DNA of 64,000 nucleotides, taken from Ceratothoa steindachneri. Its lineage: Eukaryota > Arthropoda > Malacostraca > Isopoda > Cymothoidae. Within the stretch, counting starts at the first letter, position 1. Every line of letters begins with the position of its first letter. The notes below the pieces were generated by a model. That model was given only the letters and a program-made list of their open reading frames with translations. It was not told the origin of the DNA and did no database searches. Position numbers and translations under genes: made by a program. Positions 48,972 to 62,119 of this stretch are shown here, in pieces. Where the stretch lies: assembly GCA_963969495.1 (NCBI GenBank), contig OZ018321.1, positions 109,194,833 through 109,258,832 of the forward strand, given 5' to 3'.

Positions 48972-49991
48972 ACAATAACTGAACTTAATTAAATACATGT
49001 TCGGCAGAACAATACAATCATCCTTCTGCCGATCTTCCTCCTTCCCCAGAACATCCCCCCTCCCCTGTCTTCGAGGTAATGATAACCTACGAGAACATTC
49101 CACCTTCACCTTGCTGTGAATATTTTCATGAAATAACACAGAGTGCACCTGCATAGATATACACATATACACTTATTATGGCGTGAGGTGAGTGTGCAGT
49201 GGGGATAAACGACATCCATCCATGTGACGATGTATGTATGTGCATGTATGTGCGCGTAAATTAACATTCACCCTTATTCGGGCTGGGTAAGATGTTATAG
49301 GTACATTCTTGTGTGTGTACTGTGTATACAAACATGTACATTCCTAAATCCAACGCTGACATCGGAAAATGCAGAGAAAACATTGGAATGCAAATCTGCT
49401 CCATTTACTTAGGAAGCATCAATGAAATTTAAGAAATAAAATACTAATAATGAAATAAAGCAAGTGAACACGAAGAATAAATTAAATAGAATAAAAGAAT
49501 TAATTTCATGACAAACCCGATTCGAGCTTTGTATTATGACCTTTTTCAGTTATATTTGTATACTTTAAATGGTCGTCCTTAGGTGAATATAAGATATACA
49601 CAAGTGTATGTATGCGGTTAAGAAGGCAATGTTGTAGCTAAGCTCTTTATCAAACCCTCGGAACGAGCTCTTCTCACAGTTCGGGAAGATAACCCTTAAG
49701 CCAGTCCTTCTAACGCAAATCATAAATCTGATTTGTTTTCGGGGCTTTGTCTTTTTTGTGTGTTTTTACAATTTAATATAATGTTATTTTTTGTTTACTT
49801 AAGTAACTTTTAATATGTGATAATCAAGTCAGTTTGCTATAATTTCACTTTCTATTATTATTTTTTTTAAATACCACTGGGTAATATTATTTAATTCTAT
49901 ATATTATTAGTGTTTGTACTTTAATTTTAATTATTGTCAATTTTATTATATTAACTTGCCTTCTTCCCCTTCTCATTAGACGATATAGTCG
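48972..49991. other. No gene recognised
   Basis: AT-rich non-coding sequence. The last part (49800-49990) is T-rich and leads into a Penelope-type stem-loop, so it may be Penelope UTR. Confidence 0.3.
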
Positions 49992-50025
49992 CTGAAGATG
50001 GTCCTAGTAAAGGTCCGAAACGTCC
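49992..50025 (+). ncRNA. Hammerhead-like motif
   Basis: CTGAAGATGGTCC, then TAGTAAA, then GGTCCGAAACGTCC. CTGAAGA differs by one base from the hammerhead CUGAUGA, and GAAAC follows the putative stem II, though stem pairing is weak here. It is followed after about 47 bp by a long (AT)n array, the same order as at 22166 and 52727. Confidence 0.35.
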
Positions 50026-50070
50026 GGCCAATAAATGATTAGTATAATCAGCTGGGTCTTCATATTCCTG

Positions 50071-50294
<224 letters not shown>

Positions 50295-50358
50295 TAAGAG
50301 AGCAGAGAGGTTGCGTATAGCCAGGCGTATAGGAATTTTTAGGATAAATAATCAGGCC

Positions 50359-50488
50359 AAATTTAGGAAGTTCATTATTATATATTAACTTATTGGTACC
50401 GATGTTTCGGGTAGGAACCCATTCGCAAGCATATGAGATTATAATAGATACCAATAAGTTAATATATAATAATGAACTTCCTAAATTT
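50359..50488. repeat. Perfect inverted repeat, 40-bp arms, 50-nt loop
   Basis: The left arm 50359-50398 and right arm 50449-50488 are exact reverse complements (arm begins AAATTTAGGAAGTTCATTAT). The loop contains GATGTTTCGGGTAGGAACCC. Both arms encode the same Penelope C-terminal residues (YNNELPKF) on opposite strands, so the hairpin comes from two Penelope ends meeting head-to-head. Confidence 0.95.
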
Positions 50489-50680
50489 ATCCTGCTTATA
50501 TATGATAAGCCAGCCATCAAGAGTAAAGCGACAAGCTGGAATCGCACATTAAAATTATTTTACAATTGCCCTCACCGGACTGGCCCGTTTCATGTAACGT
50601 TATGTTCATCTTAGGCGGAATAAATACCCCTTAAAAATCGTTTTCTTTCATTCTGTCAGATCCTCACTCCCCCATAGGGG
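50440..50680 (+). pseudogene. Penelope family 1, extreme C-terminus and 3' UTR
   Basis: The plus strand reads [20 protein letters not shown], then [15 protein letters not shown]. This matches the end of the PLE at 62.1-63.2 kb (PIINIQTTGWNQTLKLF). A shared 3' segment follows: ATAAATA(T/C)CCC, then CGTTTTCTTT and CATTCTG (50620-50662 versus 63207-63255). A remnant only. Confidence 0.65.
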
Positions 50681-52663
<1,983 letters not shown>

Positions 52664-52687
52664 CCCACAGGAAAATAAAAGATAAAT

Positions 52688-52727
52688 CCAAACACTTTCG
52701 AACTATATTCGCACGTTCATTTTCAAG
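52688..52727 (-). ncRNA. Hammerhead-like stem-loop at Penelope family 2 3' end
   Basis: Minus strand: CTTGAAAATGAAC, a loop, then GTTCGAAAGTGTTTGG, very close to the motif at 22166-22202. GAAC/GTTC pair as a stem. The (AT)n array begins about 30 bp downstream in the same orientation. Confidence 0.4.
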
Positions 52728-53570
52728 GAATAGCATGAAAATGGAGAAGACAACCTTATATAGGGTACAAAGATACGAAGGGAACGCCCATCACATAGTA
52801 CAAACCAATGGAAAAACACAATAATACGACAGAAAATTACCAATAAAAAGATCAAGAGGCAACTAATAATAGACATATGCATTCCTAAAACGATATACAC
52901 ACAACAACGCCGTGTATATGAATGGAATGTGGTGGGTAAAAAATACAAAAAAAAACATTTTAAAGGATTATCATTAGAACGAAAACATTTAGGGCTAAAA
53001 GTTAATCCACGATCACAACAGAGACACGTGGTGGAAGAGGCAATGCGAATGATATTACACTAATAAAGAGTGACAACAGGCTGCATTATGAAGTTATTTC
53101 ATTTAGTACAAGGTTTTAAAAAACAGGGTCGAGTTTAAATAAGCCAGGAGAAATATTTATATTAGGTAAGATGCCAATTAATGAAAACTCGACAATATTT
53201 CTTTTTGTGAAATCAGCGGAATGATAAAGGAATTTTGCAGTGTTCCAGTCAAAGGGGTGGTTATTTTCGGATAAATGAAAAAATAAAGCGGTGTTTATTT
53301 CACCTCTTCTATATTATACTTATGTTGGTAAATTCTAAGTATATAAAGATTTACCAGTTTGCCCTAAGTAAGGTAAATTGCAAATAGAACATTCTATAGC
53401 ATATACTGCACCTTTTTTCCTTGTATTATTGTGGACTAACATTTTATATAAAGTGGATTCATATCTAAAATTTACAGAGATACTAAGTTGCTTAAAAATA
53501 CGGGTGAGACAAAAAAATGGTTCAAAGTATGGCAAGATAAGACAATTTTTGTAATTGAAAACCGGTGGGT
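52728..53570 (-). pseudogene. Penelope-like element family 2, GIY-YIG region
   Basis: The minus strand reads MPYFEPFFCLTRIFKQLSIS (53535), then VNFRYESTLYKMLVHNN and GAVYAIECSICNLPYLGQTG (GIY-YIG core). A stop follows, then YQHKYNIRRGEINTALFFHL and NISPGLFKLDPVF in another frame. It parallels the copy at 21345-22210. The RT is missing. The 5' side begins inside a perfect palindrome. The 52728-53080 part is non-coding 3' sequence. Confidence 0.75.
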
Positions 53571-53613
53571 TTTCAATTACAAAAATTGTCTTATCTTGCC
53601 ATACTTTGAACCA
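53518..53613. repeat. Perfect palindrome, 45-bp arms, 6-nt loop
   Basis: Arms 53518-53562 and 53569-53613 are exact reverse complements (TGGTTCAAAGTATGGCAAGA at the outside). The loop is CGGTGG. It marks the head-to-head start of the Penelope family 2 fragment. The coding residues LPYFEP are encoded on both strands. Confidence 0.95.
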
Positions 53614-54484
53614 AGTGAACAGCCGTAAGAAACAACTAACAGGCTATATCCTAATCATACACGAAAACTTAGAAGAAAGGTACGTGGACAAGGACATATA
53701 ATATTCTTTATTCTATCTTTCTCTACCTCCCTTCCCCTATCCAACAAGGTCTCTAAATAAAATTACTTTCAAGTAGGCAAGTCATAATGTTCCCCCCCGC
53801 CTTCCTATGTCTCCATTAATACAAACTGTAAGGGTATCATGGTTCACTAAATCCATAACAAACATGCGGTAAACTACAAGGATCCCTCACAAAGCCCTAA
53901 CCAGGGAAAAACCCAACAGAGGGAAAGTATTCTCAACAATATATTCCCAATTGATAATTTCCAAGGCTATGTAGCACTGTGCCAAAATGAGAAGGACATC
54001 GAAGCCCTGACAGCACAAAAGTCAGTGGACGTTGCATACTCTGGTGGCGGAGAGAGGCGAGCCCCCCTCCCCTCCGATTCCAGAGCAAGCCCTTTCTCTT
54101 TGATTTGATCTTGTTTTTGTTTTTTGTAACAGTTGTTTTTCATTTTCTCTGGTCTGTTTGCCATGTCTTTTTTACTCCCTAAAAGGCGGTGCAAACCAAA
54201 AGGCCCCGAGAGTACAACGGCCGCTCGGACCAATTGGTCTTCTTGCAGTTTTAGGCATATGGAAAATTCCATTGTATTCTTAACGGTAGTTTTTCTCCGT
54301 CTCTGGCAGGATCCTCCATTTTCTTAGTGTAGCGCTTTAAAAGTTAACAGCCTAAATAATAGACTAAACACTTTTTTCGCGATCATGCCATTGGTGGCGA
54401 ACGTTAGTATGATGCTTTTAAATAAAAAAACAAAAGATACCGTCATGTATTCCAGAAGTCCCTACAAGGGAATGGCCAGATAAC
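53614..54484. other. No gene recognised
   Basis: A 101-codon minus-strand frame (54272-53967) has no recognisable domain. Nothing else stands out. Confidence 0.3.
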
Positions 54485-55130
54485 TTAGCGCGTTCGCCCG
54501 AGGCAAAGTGGACAAGAAGAGTATTCGAGATCTACGAGTATCTTCTTTACCTCACCCCGATCATTTATTACCACACTAAACCTCATTATTGAGTTTCCAC
54601 TTCCGTACCACCAATACACCAGCACCTTACTCTTTTCTGCGTTTATGTTTTTTTCTGACTCGTCACACATGACTCTAGTAAAGGTTGCAATCACCATTTC
54701 AAAATTACTCTGACTCAGCCAACATCACCAGGTCATCCGTATGTATCAACTGATACAACATCCACCCTAACAATATTTAATCAACTTCACACCCGTATCG
54801 CTCACCCCTACTCGTATTTCTATCAGCACACTTACCATAGCCACAGTTTAAACCGCACCATTTTCTCCAAGTATAATACATATATCAAACTATTCACTAT
54901 TGGAATCTGTCATCCTAACGCACCTATTACTTCCATGTAAATTTTTACACCAGCCGAGAATTCACCACCATACATTCTTAGAAAATAACAAAAAACATAC
55001 ACATGTCATAGAATCCCTAAGCCGAGCATACATGTTCACTTTACCTCCTTAATGTGGTGTCTTCTCAGGCAGCTGCCACGACGAAAACACCTGATCCACA
55101 AAATCTCTATTCGCTGTAAACCCACACCGC
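54485..55130 (-). pseudogene. Non-LTR retrotransposon RT fragment
   Basis: The minus strand has a palm-like start (FVDQVFSSWQLPEKTPH, about 55110-55060), then a degenerate stretch. Next comes DDLVMLAESE around the YxDD active site (Tyr-Ala replaced by His-Thr, about 54740) and, in the next frame, MVIATFTRVMCDESEKNINA followed by EKSKVLVYWWYGSGN. This is the thumb side of a LINE RT with the usual 'NxxKS KV' motif. Clade not determined. Heavily mutated. Confidence 0.55.
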
Positions 55131-56189
55131 TCTTCGTCTCCCATCCACTCTATTTCATACACAAATGTAGTTTTTAATTAATTTCACAAATAAAGTTTTG
55201 GAATTTGCACTGATATATTTCCTTTTTCGTCTATATAATCTTGGTTAAATATTTCAGTAGGTATTATTTTTATAGGCTTTTTATTCACAAAATAGGTAAA
55301 AGCCTACTACATTCTCAGAGGGAGACCAGGACCTTTTGCGATCGAAACTCATCGAGAATATGATGCTATAAAGGCACTGCAAGTATCCATTAGGCCCAGA
55401 GTAAGTATTCAATTTTATATTCATTCGAAGATTAGTTTATGGGAGTCAAGAAAAGACTGATATAAAAAGAGATTTAACAAGGCTGTAAAGTCTGTGGTCT
55501 TATATCAGTTTAAAAATGGTTGTACATATGAATAGGAATTACTTTGTTTATATGAACCAAAAGGAAAAAAAGATGATCTGGAATACCACGTTTTAAATGT
55601 CGAGAAATGACTAATGAGAAATAATTATATAGATGGAGATGTTGGTCGATAATTACTAGACTTTGCATTCATTTGGAGACAAAATATTACAAATATCTTC
55701 GTATAGGAGTAACTGGTGTCCTCGAGGGAGGAAAAAAAAAGGCCGTGAAAGCATAAGTTGTCCTAACCAGGTAAACAGGCACGATCAGCGGCATAATAGG
55801 CGATGGGCAAATGCACGGGAACAACCCACAACTCATGTCCCAAGGGAAGAAAAATGTTCAATAAAATTACACCTGTAGATTTATCCTTACTCTAATCGAA
55901 AAAAAATCCTGTAAAGCGAGGATTAATAAACGCAAGCGTTTGTACTATATATCATAAGCATAGAAAAGCACAAGCATTTAAACATCCACATGATAATTAG
56001 CTCATCGTACAGGCAGATATGGCCTTACAGTATGAAAATGAATAATTAATTATTGATGCATGCAAATGTTTTTGCAGATTTCTTGACAGTGAATGGATTT
56101 ATACTTTGCTTACCGTCAATGGCGTATTCGCGCGGAAAGGTAGTAATGAGGATAACTGTAAGAAAAGAAGTGAAGGTTGAGAAAGAGAT
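55131..56189. other. No gene recognised
   Basis: AT-rich with short frames only. Nothing recognised on either strand. Confidence 0.3.
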
Positions 56190-56622
56190 TTATTTAGCGT
56201 CCATCTGGAGGCTGCCTACAAGTGCATAAGTCACCGTGATTATCTTATAGGTAGCCTAATGTTACGCTAAATTAAAAAAAATAAAAAAATAATCCAGACC
56301 AAAGTAAAAAAATACAAACAAAAGCAAAACAATAAGACAAAAGCACGCGACCAGCACCAAAAGGAATAAAAAATGAAGGACTCCAATCTCATCCAAAAAG
56401 TCAAATAGTCCCTAAGTCTGTATGGACGAACTCGTCCCGAGTACAAGGGATAAGGGGTAGCGACTCCCTCCGCAAAGATACCCAGACTGGGACATTCAAC
56501 AAGTATGTCCCCAACAGTCTGGGGGACAACGTAGTCGGCGGAATAAGGAGCAGGGAAGAGCTCCATCAAATGTTGGTGCGTGGTGGAAAGCCTTTTCTCC
56601 AAGTTTCATTTGTACCAGGATC
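56190..56622 (-). pseudogene. RNase H-bearing LINE, 3' end (second copy)
   Basis: The minus strand reads HQHLMELFPAPYSADYVVPQ, then TVGDILVECPSLG, the Cys/His tail seen at 23.7-24.0 kb. It continues to the shared 3' UTR word CCATCTGGAGGCTGCC at about 56200. It abuts the C-terminal end of hAT 3. Confidence 0.65.
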
Positions 56623-58791
56623 ATTGCCCCTGCTGTACCATCCACCCCCTTACACGGCTAGGAAAAGACGTAGAGGGAATGAAAAAGAGTGGAGATTTAA
56701 AAAAGGTGCAGATGATGAGCAGAGAGAGAGGGAGAGAGAGAGAGAGAGAGAGAGAACACCAGTTTCTCCTGAAGCACTGGGGTTTGGAGGGCGTGTCTCT
56801 CCTCCAGGTTTTAATTGTAGCAGAGGCATTATCACTGACATACCATCCAACCCAGATCAGACGCCGTTGCCTTATTGAAATGCGAAACTGATTTTTCGTT
56901 AGTTCCAATTTTGAGAATGAACGTTCCCCTGTACAGTTGGTTATCATCATGCATATGCAGCTATTAACTGCAACCTCACCATTAGGAAACAGATTTCAAG
57001 TTGTTGGATTTATTTTTCTGTACAACGCAGGGAGTCTCACATATTTCACCAAGAACCATCTAGTGTGTGAGATATTTGACTTCATTTAAGTCACCATAAT
57101 TAAAGTTTTGGGGAAATACATTAGCTAGATATTCACACTTTTTATTTAGCTCATTGGAACCAATTGTTTTCAATTGATTGAAGTAAAGCATAATTCCAAT
57201 CCATGAATAAGCTTCTCCACGTGTAGTCAGGTCAGAGTTCAGGGGAACTAATGAGTTCATCATCAACATTTCATCTTCATCTATTCATAGCTAGGAAAAT
57301 CCATAGCAGAAATTAATTTATTTAATTTCTCTTATTTACAATGGTTTAAATTGATAAAACAACACAAAATGGTAAAATATTTTATTTTAATTAATTTAAT
57401 TTATTGAAAAAACACTAATGTTAAGTTACGTTAGCAAGATATCATCCTCAACCGGTTTGACTAGAAATGATGCCCAACGTCCTTCATTTAGCTGCTTCTT
57501 GAAGTTCTAGAAGTTCGATGCCGTTATTCCTAGAAGACAAAGGAAGCTTCTTTTTAAGGGTAATCTATTCAAAGGACACCATTCCACGAGGCCCATCCCT
57601 AAGCCTAATAAATCAAATCAATGGCCAAGGTATTGAATAAGGGAACCCGACCACCATGGATTGAAGTAGAACAATGGGTCATATATGCCGCTGGCTATGA
57701 ATTTTCTTAGTTATAAATTATAATTGGAGATTAATGAACAGTAATCCAGAGTTCAGAACGTCCAGAGCAAGGAGGAATATTTCCACTTCGGTTCCGTTCC
57801 CGTTTCTTCACATCACTAAGGTCCAAATCTGGATAATTGGCTCTGGAATCTGACTTGGCAAATGAATCGGCATAATTTAATTCCCTCTATTCTTTCTAAA
57901 ATATATATATACGTTTTCAGAGACTCAAGAAGTTTTATGACATCAAGTATGTTCTCATCTTTTGACTTCCTCATTTACTTGTTTTGTTCACAACTTTGAG
58001 AATGTCGTTCCAAAGAATTATCAGAAAGATCATGTCCAAGTTCTCCATTTTCTCGCTCAATCCTTCTGCATTTTTCCCTGTGTTCACTTACTGGTAAGTG
58101 TCATCTGATATAGAATCCAGTGAATGTTTCATTTTGTCGAAACCTCCTTGCAGAACATTGACAGATTCAAAAGATGATGACCGTCTCGTACCAGACACGC
58201 TTGATTATAGCATAATCATTTCATAATGATGTCGCCAGAATATTTCAGCTATGTGCATAAACCTAGAAAAGAGAATACAAACCATGAACAAAGTCAAAGA
58301 AATTGTATTCTGTAACAATACTCTGCCCCTTTAACTCCAGCCAAGTTTAGACAGTGCCCGGCACAGGGAAATTCTCACTTATGAAATAATATTTTAACTC
58401 TTTTATTTCGTCTAGAATATCCCATGATGTCCCATTAATCCCATAAATTCCTCTAACTCAAATATTTGCCGATAAGATGGCCTCCTGTTTTCAGCTTTCC
58501 CATACTTCATAAGGTGCTTTCACGATCCCGTTAGTTCGCTGATAAATGCCACCACTCTGATCAAGTCGTCTCTTAAGTTCTGCTTCTTTATGCTTAAACA
58601 AAATCTTTATTTGTGAAAGTCTGGTGATTTCTCTTAAATGTCTATGTAGGAGGCTTGGCTTAATAGATTCGTTGCTCAATGTTTTGTGACAAAGAACACT
58701 GCGAAACTTCAATACCTTTGCTTAGTATGTATATGAAGCCTAACTGCAAGTATGAGTCTGCATACTTGCGTTTCTTACTATTTTGACTCAT
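56623..58791 (-). pseudogene. hAT transposon 3 transposase (ZBED5/ZMYM1-like)
   Basis: ATG at 58791: MSQNSKKRKYADSYLQLGFI. After a frameshift it gives SVLCHKTLSNESIKPSLLHR and HLREI (a BED-like C-x2-C...H-x4-H finger) and ELKRRLDQSGG. Decayed core follows: CLNLAGVKGAE-like residues (about 58360), GLYSLF, SGTRRSSSFESVNVLQGGFD and DSISDDTYQ. Next is LDLSDVKKRERNRSG (about 57815). The C-terminal dimerisation domain contains NCTGERSFSKLELTKNQFRI (about 56930-56870). Many stops. The family includes domesticated vertebrate genes, but this copy is a transposon relic. Confidence 0.7.
56720..56755. repeat. (GA)n microsatellite at the hAT 3 3' side
   Basis: A short run of GA repeats just downstream (minus sense) of the hAT dimerisation domain. 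Confidence 0.85.
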
Positions 58792-59699
58792 ATTGAGGAT
58801 TCCAAAATGGTTCTAATAAAAACTAAATTAGCTACGGTATAATATCTTAAATATATATAAAAATTTTATTAGTACTGTAAATATTCATTGCTCTAAATTT
58901 GGCTATATTTTGTTGCGACTGTTCTTTATGTATTTACTTCTCGTTAAAAAATTATAGAATCACACATTCAGTACAAATCAATAGTTTTACTGTGCAGACA
59001 CTTATACCTCAAAGTGATGGTGCGGAAAATGTAACAAAAAAGCTTATAATTAATAAAACGCAATCAACAAGACACACTTTCTCGCACGATGTCTTCTTCA
59101 AGACTACCCAAATCGAGGGATTCCAGAATTTCTTTCTTTAAATTAACAATATTTTGGGGGTAATTGTTTACGTTAGCGGCCGGCGATTTTTTTAGCGATT
59201 TTCGCTACTGTATTGCCATTTTTTGTTAGTGTTTTTCAGCTATCCTACACTGGCCAATACACGATCTATATTAAACACCGTCATTGGCCAATCATAAGCG
59301 TTTATTTTTTCCAACTTCCCTTTGTGTTTCTAAAGACGGGTTATTTTTATTTTCTATGTTTTTTTTTCTGAAGTTGATTATCGATCTCTCCTAAATATTC
59401 TATGCCTGACACTATTTATTCTTTTGACTTTTGACGTAGTTTTCTTTTGTTTTTTATTAAATAAAATCACTTTTTTGTTGTTGCCAATGAATTGTGTTCG
59501 CCGAGTGAAGCCAAAATCGAACTATAAAAAGCCTTATTTTTATTTTGTTTGCTGTTACTTTTTTTTTTTTTTGCTTTTTCACAAACTATTTTTCAGGGCC
59601 CTATTTCTTATTATCATTGCAAAACAATCTATTCCGTATAGGCGGGTTTATTAAGAAAAGTTTGACATACAGCAAACACACTTTCTTGATGTTTTGACT
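58792..59699. other. No gene recognised
   Basis: AT-rich, T-run-rich sequence. It may include the 5' end of hAT 3, but no terminal repeat was found. Confidence 0.3.
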
Positions 59700-60140
59700 T
59701 TTGAAATCGATGCTACCTTTCCAACCGCGTGGGTCGTATATATTGTTGAGCGCAGCCCTATTTGCTAGATTTTCAAAATGGCAAGTGCGTGCGCCGTGTG
59801 CTCCAACGTCTTCTCTGTTTTTTTTACCAATAGCGCTCAATCCTTTCGATTTTTTTTGTTAAACATCACTTAATAAACACTAAATGCGCGTGCATAAAAT
59901 GTAATTCAAAATTTACAGTTAACAAAGAGTTTTTTCTGCCCTTGTGATAAATCGTTTGTTGGCGCGTTCGGCAAGAGAGAACGGTGCTGATTTAATTCGT
60001 CCCCTCGTAAAAACATTTTTCTCCGTCTCCCATCTGTCTAATGAACAAATCGTGATGGTGGTGTTTTGGTTACACGAATTCTGTATCATCGCAGGAAACT
60101 TTATCCACCGGCCTGAAGTAAGTAAATAATACGATTTTGT
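59700..60140 (+). pseudogene. Possible Merlin/ISXO2-like transposase exon
   Basis: The plus strand reads CACIKCNSKFTVNKEFF (zinc-ribbon-like C-x2-C, about 59890), then a broken frame leading to LVKTFFSVSHLSNEQIVMVV and FWLHEFCIIAG. These resemble the 'GTFFxxSxL...ILxLIYxW' segment before the DDE domain of Merlin transposases. The frame runs to a splice-donor-like GAAGTAAGTAAA at 60116-60127. No DDE core follows within view. A tentative call. Confidence 0.35.
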
Positions 60141-60198
60141 TAGTGATTACTATTACATTATTACTAGTAGATTATCTAAAATAGTGGGAGGCAACCCC

Positions 60199-60245
60199 TT
60201 TAAATTAAAGGGGGGTATAGGGGGTGAAGCCCCATTTCTAAAAAA
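60199..60245 (+). repeat. Dispersed GC-rich repeat, copy 1
   Basis: AATTAAAGGGGGGTATAGGG followed by GGTGAAGCCCCATTTCTAAA. A close copy is at 62021-62072. It could be the end of an unidentified transposon. Confidence 0.6.
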
Positions 60246-62020
60246 AGTAGCTTCCATTGACTCAAAACATTGAAATGACTGAGGCAAAAATGTAGCTAGA
60301 AAAATAGCCGGTTATTGTTGGTTTATGCCCACCCGCGAATTTTGTAGACGCTTTGTTATAAATATCTATTTAAAAAAAAAATACACAAAGGCTTACTTAG
60401 CAAGCACTTTCAGTACTTAATTTGGGCAAATTTATAATTATTAGGTTATAGCAAAAAATAGATTGGCCGCCATTTTTGCCATCTTGTCAGATATTGTCGT
60501 GGTATGACATTATATTAAATCAATACCATATTATATCTATGGGGGAGGGACCAATAACTTGAAGGCGAGCCGACAAAGGGACGGAACACCACGAGTTTCG
60601 ACGGGCGGAGGGCGAGATAAGAGTGCAACGAGGTCAGGTATAACATGGGCAATGGCAACGCTCAAGGTTACTTAAAGAGGCAGGTGCAAAAATATAATTT
60701 TATTTACATAAAAATAATGAGAGAATTGATGGGCAAAATTACATCAGATGAACAAAGGGGGAAGGGAGGGGGGGAATTGTAGTTATGAATCAGACTATGA
60801 AGTTAAAATTTATGGTATTACAGGAGGAGACTATTCAAATTGAGGGGGGGGGAATTAACTCAAATGGGTTACTGAAGGGAGAGAGGGGTTGGCTTACGGA
60901 GGATTCTGAGTGAGACGTCGGGGTAAGGCTTCATGGATGTCTTCTGCACATGAGGCGAGGGCGCTCAAAACTTCTGAGTGGGAACTTAAAGTGATGACGG
61001 TTCTCCAAAAAAAGTGTGGGGGGGGTAACGTTCGGTCCAGGGGAGAGTATTTCGGCCACCCGAAAACAAGGGGCAAACAAGAAGGGCTTCGACAGGAGTT
61101 GATGAAAAAAGTCGGAAAAATCACTCGGTAGCGATCGTTAAATGGAATTACCCACTGGCTGGGGCTAATTCCAATACACAAATAGTTCAGCTGTCACTTT
61201 GCTTTGTTGTTAGCACCTGATTCGGAACTAGGGGGAATCTTCTTGGGTCCGGGCGAGACTTCTCAACTATGTGTCTGTCTCATGGGAAATGAGCAATATA
61301 TATTTCTGAGGCTCTCCCTGCGGGGAGGACGGGTTTAGTGGGAAACAGCTCTACTCTCGAATGACCTCGAATCTTCTTGCCGAGGCTATTCTAACCCGTG
61401 TGAAGGTGAATCGTGGTGGACGCGGTTCGAGGCTACAGCTTGTGGAAGGATGGGGGGTAGGCTTACCAATTTAAGCCTAACAGAACCTTCTCCAGCACAT
61501 GGAACTTCCGTGCTGGAAAATAAATTCCACGTGGAATTCTCTCACAGATATATATATTATTTTAATCCATCCAAAGATTCGGTTCCGTAGGGGTTTATGT
61601 AGTTTAGCTATTTTTTTTTGTAAAACATTTAAAATATTTCTTTTTTAATTAAGATTCTATAATTCTGCACCACCATGATTCGGCACTGATTTTCCTCGTT
61701 CAAGGCTTAGTCAAGTCTAACCTAAATAACACCTAACTCCATGTTGTTCATAGGAATTATATCATAGTCTATTATACATATATTATTTTGAAGAGAATTT
61801 ATTTCTAAATTAAAATATAATAAGTATTTTCAATAATAACCAATTATAAAGAAAATATCATTTGATTTAAATAGCATTCGGGGTGAGGCCAAGCAACACA
61901 GTATCAAAACTAGAGGCCTAACGACATTTAGCAATCGCCATTTTGGATTCGAATCTAAGGTTAGGCTTTCGAATTAGGAATATTATGAGTTTTTTTTTAT
62001 TTATGAGGTGGGGGGTGAAA
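60246..62020. other. No gene recognised; G-rich block
   Basis: 60540-61540 is G-rich on the plus strand with several G-runs (60770, 60845, 61018). Frames of 73-95 codons on the two strands have no recognisable motif. The composition suggests LTR or UTR sequence of an unknown element. Confidence 0.3.
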
Positions 62021-62072
62021 GCCCCACAATTAAGTGGGGGGTATGGGACGAAGCCCCCGATTTCTAAATTAC
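62021..62072 (+). repeat. Dispersed GC-rich repeat, copy 2
   Basis: AATTAAGTGGGGGGTATGGG followed by ACGAAGCCCCCGATTTCTAA, similar to copy 1 at 60199-60245. It lies just before the Penelope fragment. Confidence 0.6.
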
Positions 62073-62119
62073 CTTAAAAATGATATAAAATATAATATGA
62101 TGTGCATTAACGCACATCA

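Noticed and set aside
48733..49172. Ser-Leu and Arg-Glu repeat frames
   Set aside because: They are translations of the (GA)n tract beside the CR1 ORF1. Likewise at 25001-25368, 44634-44858 and 38684-38956.
53967..54272. A 101-codon minus-strand frame as a gene
   Set aside because: The sequence (MEFSICLKLQEDQLVRAAVV...) has no recognisable domain and sits between transposon fragments.
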